A stretch of 64,000 nucleotides of DNA from Pseudomonas typographi (GTDB taxonomy: Bacteria > Pseudomonadota > Gammaproteobacteria > Pseudomonadales > Pseudomonadaceae). Position numbers and translations under genes: made by a program. The stretch lies in the NCBI RefSeq assembly GCF_014694385.1, contig NZ_JAAOCA010000027.1, forward strand, positions 1-64,000, read 5' to 3'. The notes under the pieces are model-generated. The model searched no databases and was not told the origin of the DNA. It saw nothing but the letters and a program-made list of their open reading frames with translations. Positions 1-8,689 of the stretch are shown one piece after another; positions within the stretch are counted from its first letter, which is position 1; every line of letters begins with the position of its first letter.

Positions 1-72
1 GGCAATCGAGGCGCCGAGTATGCCGTAGTTGATGGCCTTAGGACATAGGGGCGGGGCCCGTGCTGCCCTGGT

Positions 73-78
73 TATAAT
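73..78 (+). promoter_or_regulatory. Possible -10 element before the cidA-like gene
   Basis: A perfect TATAAT stands 25 bases before the chosen start of the CidA-like gene, with a TG pair two bases upstream of it. No convincing -35 hexamer is visible at the right distance. The 28 bases at the very start of the window can be read in + frame as the tail of another gene ending in TAG at 26-28, but this is too short to call. Confidence 0.4.
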
Positions 79-103
79 GGCCGCGGCTAAAAAAGGGGGT
101 TTT

Positions 104-451
104 ATGTTATTACGGGGCCTTACAGCGCTGGTCGCGTTCCAATTGCTGGGCAGTGCATTGCACGCTTTATGCCTGGCCGCATTGCCCGGGCCGATCATCG
201 GCCTGTTGCTGTTGTTTGGCGCCTTGCTGTGCATGGGCCAGGTGCCGGCCCCTATCAGCGAGGCGGCCAGCGGCCTGCTGCGCTACCTGCCGTTGCTGTT
301 GGTGCCACCGGCGGTGGGGATCATGGCGTACGGCGGGGCGATTGCCGCGCACATTTGGGCCATCTTGGGCGCGTTGAGCGTATCGGTTGTGTTGTCGCTG
401 GCGTTCAGTGGTTGGTTGATGGGCCGTTTGTCGGCCAGGCGCCAGCCATGA
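104..451 (+). CDS. CidA/LrgA-family holin-like membrane protein
   Basis: A 115-residue, almost wholly hydrophobic protein with about four membrane segments and the family motif PGPIIG near residue 28. CidA/LrgA proteins form inner-membrane oligomers that work with a CidB/LrgB partner and are linked to control of murein hydrolases or overflow-metabolite export. The start at ATG 104 is preferred because a GGGGG ribosome site lies just before it and the TATAAT at 73-78 lies upstream; an ATG at 29 would precede that promoter. The stop overlaps the next start as ATGA, so the LrgB-like partner is probably translationally coupled. The direction of the effect (pro- or anti-lysis) cannot be told from sequence. 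Confidence 0.85.
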   Translation: MLLRGLTALVAFQLLGSALHALCLAALPGPIIGLLLLFGALLCMGQVPAPISEAASGLLRYLPLLLVPPAVGIMAYGGAIAAHIWAILGALSVSVVLSLAFSGWLMGRLSARRQP

Positions 452-1164
452 GCCTGGCTTGGGGCGCCGCGTTGGCTGCGGTTATTCACCACCCGCTGTT
501 TGCCTTGGGCCTGACCTTGGGCGCTTACCAACTGGCACTGAAGCTTTTCGAGACAAGCCGCCTGGTGCTGTTGCAGCCAGTGCTGGTGTCGATGCTCGTG
601 GTGGTGGGGGTGCTGACCTTATGCCAACTCGACTTGGCCGAATACCAACGTAACACGCAGGTTCTCGGCACCCTGCTTGGCCCGGCCACCGTGGCCCTGG
701 CGGTACCGCTTTATCTGAACCTGCGGCGAATTCGCCAACTGCTTTGGCCCACCTTGGCTACGCTGGTGCTAGGTGGGGCTTTCGCAACGTTGTCGGGGTT
801 GGTGCTCGGTTGGCTGCTTGGGGCGGACCACCTATTGCTGATGACCCTGGCGCCCAAGTCGGTGACCTCACCGATCGCCATGCTGGTGGCCGAGCAGGTG
901 GGCGGTGTGGCCGGCATGGCGGCGGTGTTCGTATTGATCACCGGGGTGATCGGCGCGATCGTCGGCCCGGGGCTTTTAAGCCTGCTTAACGTCCGGGCCC
1001 CAGAAGCGCGAGGGTTGGCGCTGGGTATCAGTGCCCATGCCGTGGGCACCTCGGTGGCCTTGGCCGAAGGGGAAACTTGCGGAGCCTTCGCGGCATTGGG
1101 GATGAGCCTGATGGGCGTCGGGACCGCCATTGTGTTGCCGCTAGCGATCAGCCTATTCGTATAA
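448..1164 (+). CDS. LrgB/CidB-family membrane protein
   Basis: A 238-residue polytopic membrane protein of the LrgB/YohK family, the usual partner of CidA/LrgA proteins. Family features visible are the KSVTSPIA stretch in the middle and the ISAHAVGTS stretch near the C-terminus, both typical of LrgB. Length matches the family (about 230). Its ATG overlaps the stop of the preceding CidA-like gene by four bases, which fits a two-gene operon. The exact physiological role (murein hydrolase control, or export of small organic acids) is inferred from relatives only. Confidence 0.88.
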   Translation: MSLAWGAALAAVIHHPLFALGLTLGAYQLALKLFETSRLVLLQPVLVSMLVVVGVLTLCQLDLAEYQRNTQVLGTLLGPATVALAVPLYLNLRRIRQLLWPTLATLVLGGAFATLSGLVLGWLLGADHLLLMTLAPKSVTSPIAMLVAEQVGGVAGMAAVFVLITGVIGAIVGPGLLSLLNVRAPEARGLALGISAHAVGTSVALAEGETCGAFAALGMSLMGVGTAIVLPLAISLFV

Positions 1165-1178
1165 CAAAGGGTTAATAG

Positions 1179-1781
1179 ATGACGTTGCCGCTGTTTCCGC
1201 TCAATACCGTGTTGTTTCCTGGCTGCACGCTCGACTTGCAGGTATTCGAGGCTCGCTACCTCGACATGATCGGCCGTTGCATGAAAGCCAGCGGTGGTTT
1301 TGGCGTGGTGTGCATCCTCAAAGGGCGGGAAGTGGGGCCGGCCCCGAGCGAACTGGCGGTGGTGGGCTGCGAGGCGTTGATCCGCGACTTCCAGCGCCAG
1401 GACAACGGTTTGCTGGGTATTCGCGTGCAGGGTGGGCGGCGTTTTCGCGTGCTCTCTACCGAGCTTCAGCGCGACCAACTGCTTGTGGCTAACGTGAAAT
1501 GGCTGCACGAATTACCCGACGTACCCCTCGATGAGCGTGATGCGGACCTGCTCGCGCTGTTGGCCGCCCTGGCCGAGCATCCACTGGTGGAATCGCTGGA
1601 TATCGGCAGCCATGCCAACGGCCAGCACGCGCTGGGCAACAAGTTGGCCTACCTGTTGCCATTCGCAGACCCGGACAAGCTTCGCCTGCTGGAAACCGAT
1701 GACCCCAGCCAGCGCCTGGATGCGATCCAGGGCTTGCTGGAGGAAATGCAGGGCGAGTTGTTTCCCGATCAGTATTCGTAG
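1179..1781 (+). CDS. Lon substrate-binding (LON) domain protein
   Basis: A 200-residue stand-alone protein with the N-terminal LON domain of Lon protease, recognisable from the opening LPLFPLNTVLFPGC and the following FE-RYLDMI stretch. It lacks the AAA+ ATPase and the Ser-Lys protease domains, so it cannot be a protease by itself. Stand-alone LON proteins are widespread in Pseudomonas and their function is not established. It follows the LrgB-like gene by 14 bases and may be co-transcribed. Its last 13 bases overlap the tail of the convergent DedA-PAP2 gene. Confidence 0.85.
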   Translation: MTLPLFPLNTVLFPGCTLDLQVFEARYLDMIGRCMKASGGFGVVCILKGREVGPAPSELAVVGCEALIRDFQRQDNGLLGIRVQGGRRFRVLSTELQRDQLLVANVKWLHELPDVPLDERDADLLALLAALAEHPLVESLDIGSHANGQHALGNKLAYLLPFADPDKLRLLETDDPSQRLDAIQGLLEEMQGELFPDQYS

Positions 1782-3079
1782 CGCATCACGGCATGGGGCA
1801 GCGCATGCAGTGCCGAGAACAGCCAAGCCACGAACACGGGGGCCAGCATCCACCATACCCGCAGCGGCACCGGTGCTAACCGGTAGAAGCGCTGGCTCAC
1901 GGCGAACGAGGCGGCGCAGCCGCTTGCCGCTAACAGAATGCCGGCGATCACGTCGGTGGGCCAATGTACACCCAGGTACACCCTTGAAGAGGCGATGGCC
2001 AAGGCCGGTATGCAGGCGATAAAGGTACAGGCCAGGCGCATGCGCGGCGGCTGGCCACGGCTGGCGAGCACGGCCAGGGTAAGGAACAGCGCGAAGGCAC
2101 CGGAGCTATGCCCGCTGGGCATGCTATAGCTGCCCAGCGGATCGGCCAATACTTCGGGGCGAGCCCGGCCGAACAGGGCCTTGAGCACGGTATTGGCGAT
2201 GGCCGTGGCCAGCAGTGTGCTGCTGGCGAATAGCGCCGGGCGCCATTGCCGGCCCAGCAGCAACACGGCCACCAGTAGCCCGCCCAGGTACAGTTGGGTG
2301 CGAAAATCACCCAGCTGGGTGACCATCACCACCCAATGGTCCAGTACCGCGCTGCGGTGTTCTTGGATCAAGGCACTCAGGCCCTGGTCGAGCGCGCTCA
2401 GGTAAGGCCAGCCCACCAGCAGCGCCAATAACAGTGCGAAGCTGCAGGCCGCGACCAGCAGTGTGGTGCGTGCGTGGCGGTACCAGGCGCTGTAGGCGCT
2501 CAACCCCACCAGCAGCGCCATGCCCGCCGCGACCACCGCGGCCTGGGGCCAGAAGCCGGCCGGCAGCGGCAAGCGCACCGCGGCCCCCGCGGCCCAGCCT
2601 GGCAACAGGTAGGCCACGGCCCAGCCCGCGGCGGCCACTAAACTGGCCAACGCAAAGCGTGGTATGGGCATTTCGAGCATGCCGGCGACCATCGGCAACA
2701 TGGGCCTGAGGGGCCCGATAAAGCGCCCCACCAGCAGGCTGGCTACGCCATAACGTTCAACATAGCCTTCGGCCCTGGCCAACCACTGGGGATGGCTGCG
2801 AAGGCCGGGTAGGCGCCGGATGTTCTGCTGCAGGCTACGGCCGATGGCGTATGACAACGCGTCGCCGAGCAGCCCGCCAAGGTAGCCCAACAGCAAGGTT
2901 TCGCCCAGGCCCAAATGGCCGCGCCCGGCGAGGGCGGCGATCGCGAACAACACCACCGTGCCGGGTACGATTACCCCAGCGATGGCCAGGCATTCGATGC
3001 AGGCGACCACGAAAATGGTGCCGCCCAACCAGTGAGGGTTGGCGGCCAGCCAGGCGTCCAGGGCGTCGAGCCATTGCAT
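1769..3079 (-). CDS. DedA / PAP2 phosphatase fusion protein
   Basis: A 436-residue membrane protein with two fused modules. Residues 1-200 are a DedA (SNARE-associated) membrane domain with the family GRFIGPLRP motif. Residues about 210-400 are a PAP2-type acid phosphatase domain with all three motifs: K-x6-RP (KALFGRARP), PSGH, and SR-x5-H-x3-D (SRVYLGVHWPTD). Such fusions are expected to move and dephosphorylate polyprenyl or lipid pyrophosphates, probably in undecaprenyl phosphate recycling; this is inferred from the domains. It ends four bases after overlapping the convergent LON gene tail and starts two bases from the glycosylase gene stop, so it is probably the second gene of a glycosylase-fusion operon. 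Confidence 0.88.
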   Translation of the reverse strand: MQWLDALDAWLAANPHWLGGTIFVVACIECLAIAGVIVPGTVVLFAIAALAGRGHLGLGETLLLGYLGGLLGDALSYAIGRSLQQNIRRLPGLRSHPQWLARAEGYVERYGVASLLVGRFIGPLRPMLPMVAGMLEMPIPRFALASLVAAAGWAVAYLLPGWAAGAAVRLPLPAGFWPQAAVVAAGMALLVGLSAYSAWYRHARTTLLVAACSFALLLALLVGWPYLSALDQGLSALIQEHRSAVLDHWVVMVTQLGDFRTQLYLGGLLVAVLLLGRQWRPALFASSTLLATAIANTVLKALFGRARPEVLADPLGSYSMPSGHSSGAFALFLTLAVLASRGQPPRMRLACTFIACIPALAIASSRVYLGVHWPTDVIAGILLAASGCAASFAVSQRFYRLAPVPLRVWWMLAPVFVAWLFSALHALPHAVMRYEY

Positions 3080-3081
3080 GG

Positions 3082-3795
3082 TCAGTGTCCTTGCTCAAGT
3101 ACCCAATAGTCGTGCCCTTCGACCTGCCCCCGGCGTAGCGGGTTCCGGGTACAGAAACGCGCATATTCGGCATCGACGAAGCGATAGGGCAGGTGCTCGT
3201 CGCGCCCGTGGGGAATGCCCAGCCGGGTGGTCTGGATCACCCGCGGCACCGCCTGGGCGCAGTCTTCGACGAACAGGGTTTGCGGGTCGAATTGCTTGCC
3301 ATCCCATTGCCGCACCTTCAGCCCCAGTGCCCGGCACAGCAGGGTTTGCCCAGCGCACAGGCGTTCCGGTGGGCGAGGTAGGCCGCGTGCGTCAGGGTTG
3401 TTCAGTTGCATTTGGGCCAGGGCGTTTTCATCGCTGGTGGCGTCCAGCCATGGGTAGGCCGATTTGATCAGCACCGCATTGCCCGGCCCCTCGGCGCTGA
3501 AGTTGAGCGAGTCGCCGCCACGGGCGTAGTACATATAAATGTGACCACCGCCGAGGAACAATGCCCTGCGTTTTTCGGTGTAGCCCAGCGAGGCGTGGCT
3601 GCCTTTTTCCGCTAAATAGTAGGCTTCGGTTTCGATCACCCGCGCTGAAAGCCAGTAGGGCCCTTGGCGGTGGCGGATGACCTTGCCGAGCAAGGCCTGG
3701 GCCAATACCTGGGCGTCGCGGTCGAAAAAACAGTGGGGCAGTGCATGGGAAAGGGGCGTGGGCATGGGCGCAACCGTGGTGGCAACGGTTGCCAT
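3082..3795 (-). CDS. DNA-3-methyladenine glycosylase (AAG/MPG family)
   Basis: A 237-residue base-excision-repair enzyme of the alkyladenine (MPG-type) family, which cuts alkylated purines from DNA. Family signatures are ALLGKVI near the start, the ETEAY catalytic stretch (the Glu activates the water), the GHIYMYYARG strand and the AVLIKSAYP strand. Length is as expected. The start is uncertain: ATG 3795 gives the longest product, but an internal ATG at 3765 (MPTPLS) would give a protein that aligns better with typical N-termini, and neither has a clear ribosome site. The two-base gap to the DedA-PAP2 gene suggests co-transcription. Confidence 0.85.
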   Translation of the reverse strand: MATVATTVAPMPTPLSHALPHCFFDRDAQVLAQALLGKVIRHRQGPYWLSARVIETEAYYLAEKGSHASLGYTEKRRALFLGGGHIYMYYARGGDSLNFSAEGPGNAVLIKSAYPWLDATSDENALAQMQLNNPDARGLPRPPERLCAGQTLLCRALGLKVRQWDGKQFDPQTLFVEDCAQAVPRVIQTTRLGIPHGRDEHLPYRFVDAEYARFCTRNPLRRGQVEGHDYWVLEQGH

Positions 3796-3893
3796 GATAG
3801 CAATCGTTGGCTGAATCGTGGCTTAATCGCCTTTGTTACGGTTGTTTGTACACCTTCTGCCCGGCAGCGCTGTGCGTGGCGTGGCGCCCCCGC

Positions 3894-3899
3894 TATAAT
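3894..3899 (+). promoter_or_regulatory. Possible -10 element before proA
   Basis: TATAAT stands 33 bases before the proA start in the divergent gap between the glycosylase gene and proA. The -35 region is poor. Likely start of the long proA-nadD-rsfS-rlmH run. Confidence 0.4.
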
Positions 3900-3931
3900 C
3901 AGCCGCTTTCCTTGCTGCCAAGCCCAGTACC

Positions 3932-5203
3932 ATGACTGAGTCCGCTCTAGAGTACATGACCCGCCTGGGGCGCGCTGCCCGTGAAGCCTCGCGGCATATT
4001 GCCCGTGCCAGCACTGGGCAGAAGAACCGCGCGCTGCTGGCCATCGCCGCCGCGCTGGATGCCGCGCGGCCCGCGCTTGCCGCCGCCAATGCCCAGGACA
4101 TGGCCGCCGGCCGTGCCAATGGCTTGGAGCCGGCGCTGCTCGACCGCCTGGAGCTGACCCCGGCGCGTATAAACGGCATGCTCGAAGGGTTGCGCCAGGT
4201 CGCCGCGCTGCCCGACCCGGTCGGCGCGGTGCGCGACCTGAGCTATCGGCCGTCGGGCATCCAGGTGGGCAAGATGCGCGTGCCATTGGGAGTTGTGGGG
4301 ATCATCTACGAGTCGCGGCCAAACGTGACCATCGATGCCGCCAGCCTGTGCCTGAAGTCAGGCAATGCCACCATTCTGCGCGGCGGCTCCGAAGCCATCC
4401 ATTCCAACCGCGCCATCGCCCGCTGCATCGAGCAGGGCTTGGCCGCGGTCGAGCTGCCGGCGGCGGTGGTGCAAGTGGTCGATACCACTGACCGGGCGGC
4501 GGTGGGCGCCCTGATCAGCATGCCCGAGTACGTCGACATCATCGTGCCCCGTGGTGGCCGTGGCTTGATCGAACGCATCAGCCGCGAGGCCCGGGTGCCG
4601 GTGATCAAGCATCTCGATGGCATTTGTCATGTGTATGTGTCGGCCTATGCCGACCTGCCCAAGGCCCAGCGCATCGCCTTCCAGGCCAAAACCTACCGCT
4701 ATGGCATTTGCGGGGCGATGGAAACCCTGCTGGTCAGCGAGGTGGTTGCCGACGCCTTTTTGCCGGCGATGGCCGCCCAGTTCCGCGAAAAAGGCGTGGA
4801 ACTGCGCGGTTGCGAGCGTACCTGTGACATCGTCGATGTACAGGCGGCCACCGAGCAAGACTGGGCCACCGAATACCTGGCGCCAATCTTGGCCATCAAG
4901 GTGGTCGATGATCTGGACGCCGCCATTGAACACATCAACCACTACGGTTCGCACCACACCGATGCCATCGTGACCGACCACCAGGGTGAAGGCCGGCGCT
5001 TCCTCGCCGAGGTAGACTCGGCCTCGGTGATGCTCAATGCGCCCACCTGCTTTGCCGACGGTTTCGAATATGGGCTGGGTGCGGAAATCGGTATCTCCAC
5101 CGACAAACTGCATGCCCGCGGCCCAGTGGGGCTCGAAGGGCTTACCTGTGAAAAATACATCGTGATCGGCGACGGCCAACTGCGCGGTGAGTCGAACCAT
5201 TGA
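3932..5203 (+). CDS. proA: Gamma-glutamyl phosphate reductase
   Basis: A 423-residue NADPH-dependent reductase that converts glutamyl-5-phosphate to glutamate-5-semialdehyde in proline synthesis. The aldehyde-dehydrogenase-like fold is recognisable, with the catalytic cysteine in the HLDGICHVY motif near residue 230 and the C-terminal GAEIGIST and RGPVGLEGLT stretches. Length is typical. The stop overlaps the TTG start of nadD, so the two are probably coupled. Proline and NAD genes are neighbours in other Pseudomonas as well. Confidence 0.97.
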   Translation: MTESALEYMTRLGRAAREASRHIARASTGQKNRALLAIAAALDAARPALAAANAQDMAAGRANGLEPALLDRLELTPARINGMLEGLRQVAALPDPVGAVRDLSYRPSGIQVGKMRVPLGVVGIIYESRPNVTIDAASLCLKSGNATILRGGSEAIHSNRAIARCIEQGLAAVELPAAVVQVVDTTDRAAVGALISMPEYVDIIVPRGGRGLIERISREARVPVIKHLDGICHVYVSAYADLPKAQRIAFQAKTYRYGICGAMETLLVSEVVADAFLPAMAAQFREKGVELRGCERTCDIVDVQAATEQDWATEYLAPILAIKVVDDLDAAIEHINHYGSHHTDAIVTDHQGEGRRFLAEVDSASVMLNAPTCFADGFEYGLGAEIGISTDKLHARGPVGLEGLTCEKYIVIGDGQLRGESNH

Positions 5204-5862
5204 GCGCTGCAGCGGCCAAGCGCCGGCGCATAGGGATACTGGGCGGCACCTTTGACCCAGTGCACATCGGCCACCTGCGCAGCGCGCTGGAAGTGGCCGA
5301 TGCCCTAGCGTTCGATGAGTTGCGCCTGGTGCCGAACTTTCGCCCACCGCACCGCGAAACGCCGCAGGTGTCGCCAAGCCAGCGCCTGCAAATGGTCGAG
5401 CTGGCCGCCGCCGGTGTTGCGCCGCTACGGGTCGATGGCCGCGAGTTGTTGCGCGACAAGCCGTCTTACACCATCGACACACTGGAGTCGATGCGTGCTG
5501 AACTGGGCAGCGAAGCACCGCTGTTCTTGTTGTTGGGCTGGGACGCCTTTTGTGGGTTACCCGGTTGGCACCGCTGGGCCGAACTGTTAGGCCATTGCCA
5601 CATTGTGGTGCTGCAACGGCCAGACGCCGACATCGAACCGCCGGATGCCCTGCGCAACCTGTTGGCGGCGCGCCAGGTCAGCGACCCCAAGGCCCTTAAA
5701 GGCCCCGCGGGGCAGATTACCTTCGCATGGCAAACACCCCTGGCGGTGTCTGCCACGCAAATTCGCCAGTTGCTCGCCAGCGGCAAATCGGTGCGCTTTC
5801 TGGTGCCCGACGCGGTGCTGGCCTATATCGAGGCGAACGGGCTGTACCGTTCGCCACTGTGA
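5200..5862 (+). CDS. nadD: Nicotinate-nucleotide adenylyltransferase
   Basis: A 220-residue enzyme that adenylates nicotinate mononucleotide to deamido-NAD. It has the nucleotidyltransferase GGTFDPVHIGH motif near the N-terminus and the second ATP-binding motif SATQIR near residue 186. The start is a TTG at 5200 that overlaps the proA stop (TTGA); no ATG lies between it and the GGTFDP motif, so the unusual start codon appears real. The gene is followed by a 59-base gap and then rsfS. Confidence 0.95.
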   Translation: MSAAAAKRRRIGILGGTFDPVHIGHLRSALEVADALAFDELRLVPNFRPPHRETPQVSPSQRLQMVELAAAGVAPLRVDGRELLRDKPSYTIDTLESMRAELGSEAPLFLLLGWDAFCGLPGWHRWAELLGHCHIVVLQRPDADIEPPDALRNLLAARQVSDPKALKGPAGQITFAWQTPLAVSATQIRQLLASGKSVRFLVPDAVLAYIEANGLYRSPL

Positions 5863-5921
5863 ACTACCCGCGCCGCCAGCATTGGCCAGTGGCGCCAATC
5901 GAGAGTCGAACGAGTTTTCCT

Positions 5922-6296
5922 ATGAAGAATACAAACCTGAGCAGCGAAGCGTTGGTGCAACTGGCCACCGCCGCACTGGAAGACATCAAGGCGCAGGACA
6001 TCCTGAGCATCGATGTCAAAGAGAAAACCAGCATTACCGATTACATGCTGATCGCCACCGGTACGTCCAACCGCCATGTCAATTCCATGGCCGAGCATGT
6101 CCGTGAGAAGGTCAAGGCGCAGGGTGTGAAACCATTGTCGGAAGAGGGCAAAGGCGAGAGCGACTGGGTGCTACTCGACCTGGGTGACGTGCTGGTGCAC
6201 GTGATGACGTCTGCCGCCCGCCAATTCTATGACCTGGAGCGCCTCTGGGAGGGCGCCGAGCAAAGCCGCGCCGCCCACGCGCCAGACCAGGAATAA
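5922..6296 (+). CDS. rsfS: Ribosome silencing factor RsfS
   Basis: A 124-residue Iojap/RsfS protein. RsfS binds ribosomal protein L14 on the large subunit and blocks joining to the small subunit when nutrients are short. Signatures are DITSYM-like TDYMLIATGTS and the DWVLLDLGDVLVHVM strand pair. The start at ATG 5922 gives the usual N-terminus (MKNTNLSSEALVQL); an in-frame longer reading exists but has no family similarity. Placed between nadD and rlmH as in many Proteobacteria. Confidence 0.95.
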   Translation: MKNTNLSSEALVQLATAALEDIKAQDILSIDVKEKTSITDYMLIATGTSNRHVNSMAEHVREKVKAQGVKPLSEEGKGESDWVLLDLGDVLVHVMTSAARQFYDLERLWEGAEQSRAAHAPDQE

Positions 6297-6307
6297 GCGG
6301 GCGGACC

Positions 6308-6775
6308 ATGCGTTTGCGCCTGATCGCGGTGGGGTCGCGCATGCCCCGCTGGGTAGAAGAGGGCTGGCAAGAGTACGCCAAGCGCCTGCCGCCAGAGTTA
6401 CCGCTGGAATTGGTGGAAATCCCGCTGACCACCCGTGGCAAGAACGCCGACGTGGCGCGGATGATCCGCCAAGAAGGCGAGGCCATGTTGGCCAAGGTGT
6501 CGCCGGGCGAACGCATCGTCACCTTGGAGGTGCACGGCAAGCCTTGGAGCACCGAGCAATTGGCCGTGGAACTGGACCGCTGGCGCCTTGAGGCGCGCAG
6601 CGTGAACCTCATGGTCGGCGGCCCCGAGGGTCTGGCCCCGGAGGTGTGCGCGCGGGCCGAGCAGCGCTGGTCATTGTCACCGTTGACGCTGCCGCACCCG
6701 TTGGTGCGCATTCTCATCGGCGAGCAGATCTACCGGGCTTGGACAGTGCTGTCTGGCCACCCCTACCACAAATAA
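6308..6775 (+). CDS. rlmH: 23S rRNA pseudouridine-1915 N3-methyltransferase
   Basis: A 155-residue SPOUT-fold methyltransferase that uses SAM to methylate pseudouridine 1915 in helix 69 of 23S rRNA. The SAM-binding knot motif is seen as VGGPEGLAPEV, and the C-terminal LPHPLVRILIGEQIYRAW stretch is the standard RlmH end. Length is exactly that of the family. It follows rsfS by 11 bases and precedes the PBP2 gene by 18 bases. Confidence 0.97.
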   Translation: MRLRLIAVGSRMPRWVEEGWQEYAKRLPPELPLELVEIPLTTRGKNADVARMIRQEGEAMLAKVSPGERIVTLEVHGKPWSTEQLAVELDRWRLEARSVNLMVGGPEGLAPEVCARAEQRWSLSPLTLPHPLVRILIGEQIYRAWTVLSGHPYHK

Positions 6776-6793
6776 CCCCATACGTTGTTCGCG

Positions 6794-8689
6794 ATGACCC
6801 AGCCGATCCGCCTTAAAGACCATGAAAAAGATGCACGCCTGGTACGCAACCGGGTCATGGTCGGTGCCGTGGCGGTGGTGGCGCTGCTGTGCGTGTTGGT
6901 CGGCCGGCTGTATTACTTGCAAGTGATCCAGCATGACTACCACTCCACGCTGTCGGAAAACAACCGCGTGCACGTGCAGCCCATCGCGCCGGCGCGGGGC
7001 ATGATCTATGACCGCAACGGCGTGGTGATCGCCAGCAACCGCCCAAGCTTCAACCTGAGCATCACCCGGGAGCGGGCTGGTGACTGGCAGCAAACCCTCG
7101 ACACGGTGGCCGAGGTATTGGCGCTCACCGCCGATGACCGCGCCTTGCTCGAAAAGCGCTTGCGCCAGGGGCGCCGGCCATTCGAGCCAGTGCCGGTGCT
7201 CACGGAACTGACCGAGGAGCAGATCGCCCGCATTGCGGTGAACCAGTTCCGCTTGCCTGGGGTGGATGTGGTTGCGCAGTTGACCCGGCATTATCCGCAA
7301 GCCGGGCACTTTGCCCATTCGGTGGGTTATATGGGGCGGATCAACGAAAAGGAACTCAAAACCCTCGACCCGGTGGCCTATAGCGGCACGCACCAGATCG
7401 GCAAAACCGGGGTCGAGCGCTTCTATGAAGACACCTTGCATGGCCAAGTGGGTTATGAAGAAGTCGAAACCAACGCCCGTGGGCGGGTGATGCGGGTGCT
7501 CAAGCGTACCGACCCGCAGCCGGGCAAAGACATCGTGCTTACCTTGGATATAAAGCTGCAGGAAGCCGCGGAAAAAGCCCTGGGCGGGCGCCGTGGCGCC
7601 ATCGTCGCGCTTGACCCGCGCAACGGCGAGGTGCTGGCCATGGTCAGCCAACCAACCTTCGACCCCAACCCGTTCGTGACCGGCATCAGCTTCAAAGCGT
7701 ATGCCGAATTGCGCGATAGCATCGACCGCCCGTTGTTCAACCGCGTGTTGCGTGGGCTTTACCCGCCTGGCTCGACCATCAAACCGGCGGTGGCCATCGC
7801 CGGGCTCGACAGTGGCGTGGTCGGCCCCGGCTCCAGTGTATTCGACCCGGGCTATTTCCAACTGCCCAACGTGGAGCACAAGTACCGTAACTGGAACCGC
7901 ACCGGCGATGGTTGGGTCGACCTGGACACGGCCATCATGCGCTCGAACGACACCTATTTCTACGACTTGGCGAACAAGCTGGGGATCGACCGGTTGGCTG
8001 ATTACCTGGGGCGTTTCGGCATCGGTCGCAAGGTGTCGCTGGACATGTTCGAAGAGGCGCCCGGGCTGATGCCCGACCGCCAATGGAAGCGCATGACCCG
8101 CCGGCAAGCCTGGTTCCCCGGCGAAACCCTGATCTTGGGCATCGGCCAGGGTTACATGCAGGCCACCCCCTTGCAGCTTGCCCAAGCGACCGCATTGGTC
8201 GCCAGCAAGGGGCGCTGGCACCGCCCGCGCTTGGCCAAGGCGATTGGCGGCGCCGCCCCGGTGGACCCCAACCCTATCGCCGATATTGCGTTGCGTGACC
8301 CTGCCGACTGGGCCCGGGTTGCCCACGGCATGGAGCAAGTAACGCAGGGGCCCCGTGGCACCGCGCGCAAAGCATTCACCGGCTCCCCCTATCGGGTCGC
8401 CGGCAAAAGCGGTACGGCCCAGGTCGTTGCCATCCGCCAGGGCGAAAAGTACGACCGCAGCAAGCTCAACGAGCGCCACCGCGACCACGCCTTGTTCGTG
8501 GGTTTCGCCCCCGCCGATAACCCGCGCATCGCCGTGGCGGTGACGGTGGAGAACGGCGAGTCGGGTTCGGGCGTGGCCGCGCCGGTGCTGCGCGCGATCA
8601 TGGATGCCTGGCTGCTGGGCCCCGACGGCCAACTCAAACCCGAATATGCCAGTAACACCGACCTGGAGACCGTCGCACGTGAAGAGTAA
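6794..8689 (+). CDS. mrdA: Penicillin-binding protein 2
   Basis: A 631-residue class B transpeptidase that crosslinks lateral-wall peptidoglycan as part of the rod complex with RodA. An N-terminal membrane anchor (about residues 20-42) is followed by the PBP dimerisation domain and the transpeptidase domain. The active-site motifs are complete: SxxK in GSTIKP near residue 327, SND near residue 381, and KSGTAQ near residue 538. The ATG at 6794 (MTQPIRLKDHEKD) is preferred over the TTG at 6785. The 3' end overlaps the GTG start of rodA. Confidence 0.96.
   Translation: MTQPIRLKDHEKDARLVRNRVMVGAVAVVALLCVLVGRLYYLQVIQHDYHSTLSENNRVHVQPIAPARGMIYDRNGVVIASNRPSFNLSITRERAGDWQQTLDTVAEVLALTADDRALLEKRLRQGRRPFEPVPVLTELTEEQIARIAVNQFRLPGVDVVAQLTRHYPQAGHFAHSVGYMGRINEKELKTLDPVAYSGTHQIGKTGVERFYEDTLHGQVGYEEVETNARGRVMRVLKRTDPQPGKDIVLTLDIKLQEAAEKALGGRRGAIVALDPRNGEVLAMVSQPTFDPNPFVTGISFKAYAELRDSIDRPLFNRVLRGLYPPGSTIKPAVAIAGLDSGVVGPGSSVFDPGYFQLPNVEHKYRNWNRTGDGWVDLDTAIMRSNDTYFYDLANKLGIDRLADYLGRFGIGRKVSLDMFEEAPGLMPDRQWKRMTRRQAWFPGETLILGIGQGYMQATPLQLAQATALVASKGRWHRPRLAKAIGGAAPVDPNPIADIALRDPADWARVAHGMEQVTQGPRGTARKAFTGSPYRVAGKSGTAQVVAIRQGEKYDRSKLNERHRDHALFVGFAPADNPRIAVAVTVENGESGSGVAAPVLRAIMDAWLLGPDGQLKPEYASNTDLETVAREE

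Noticed and set aside
1..28. Tail of a + strand gene ending in TAG, or the start of a - strand gene
   Set aside because: Only nine codons are visible and no start codon fits the - strand reading, so neither can be supported.
4358..5518. A 386-codon open frame on the - strand across proA and nadD
   Set aside because: Antisense to two clearly conserved genes and without recognisable similarity.
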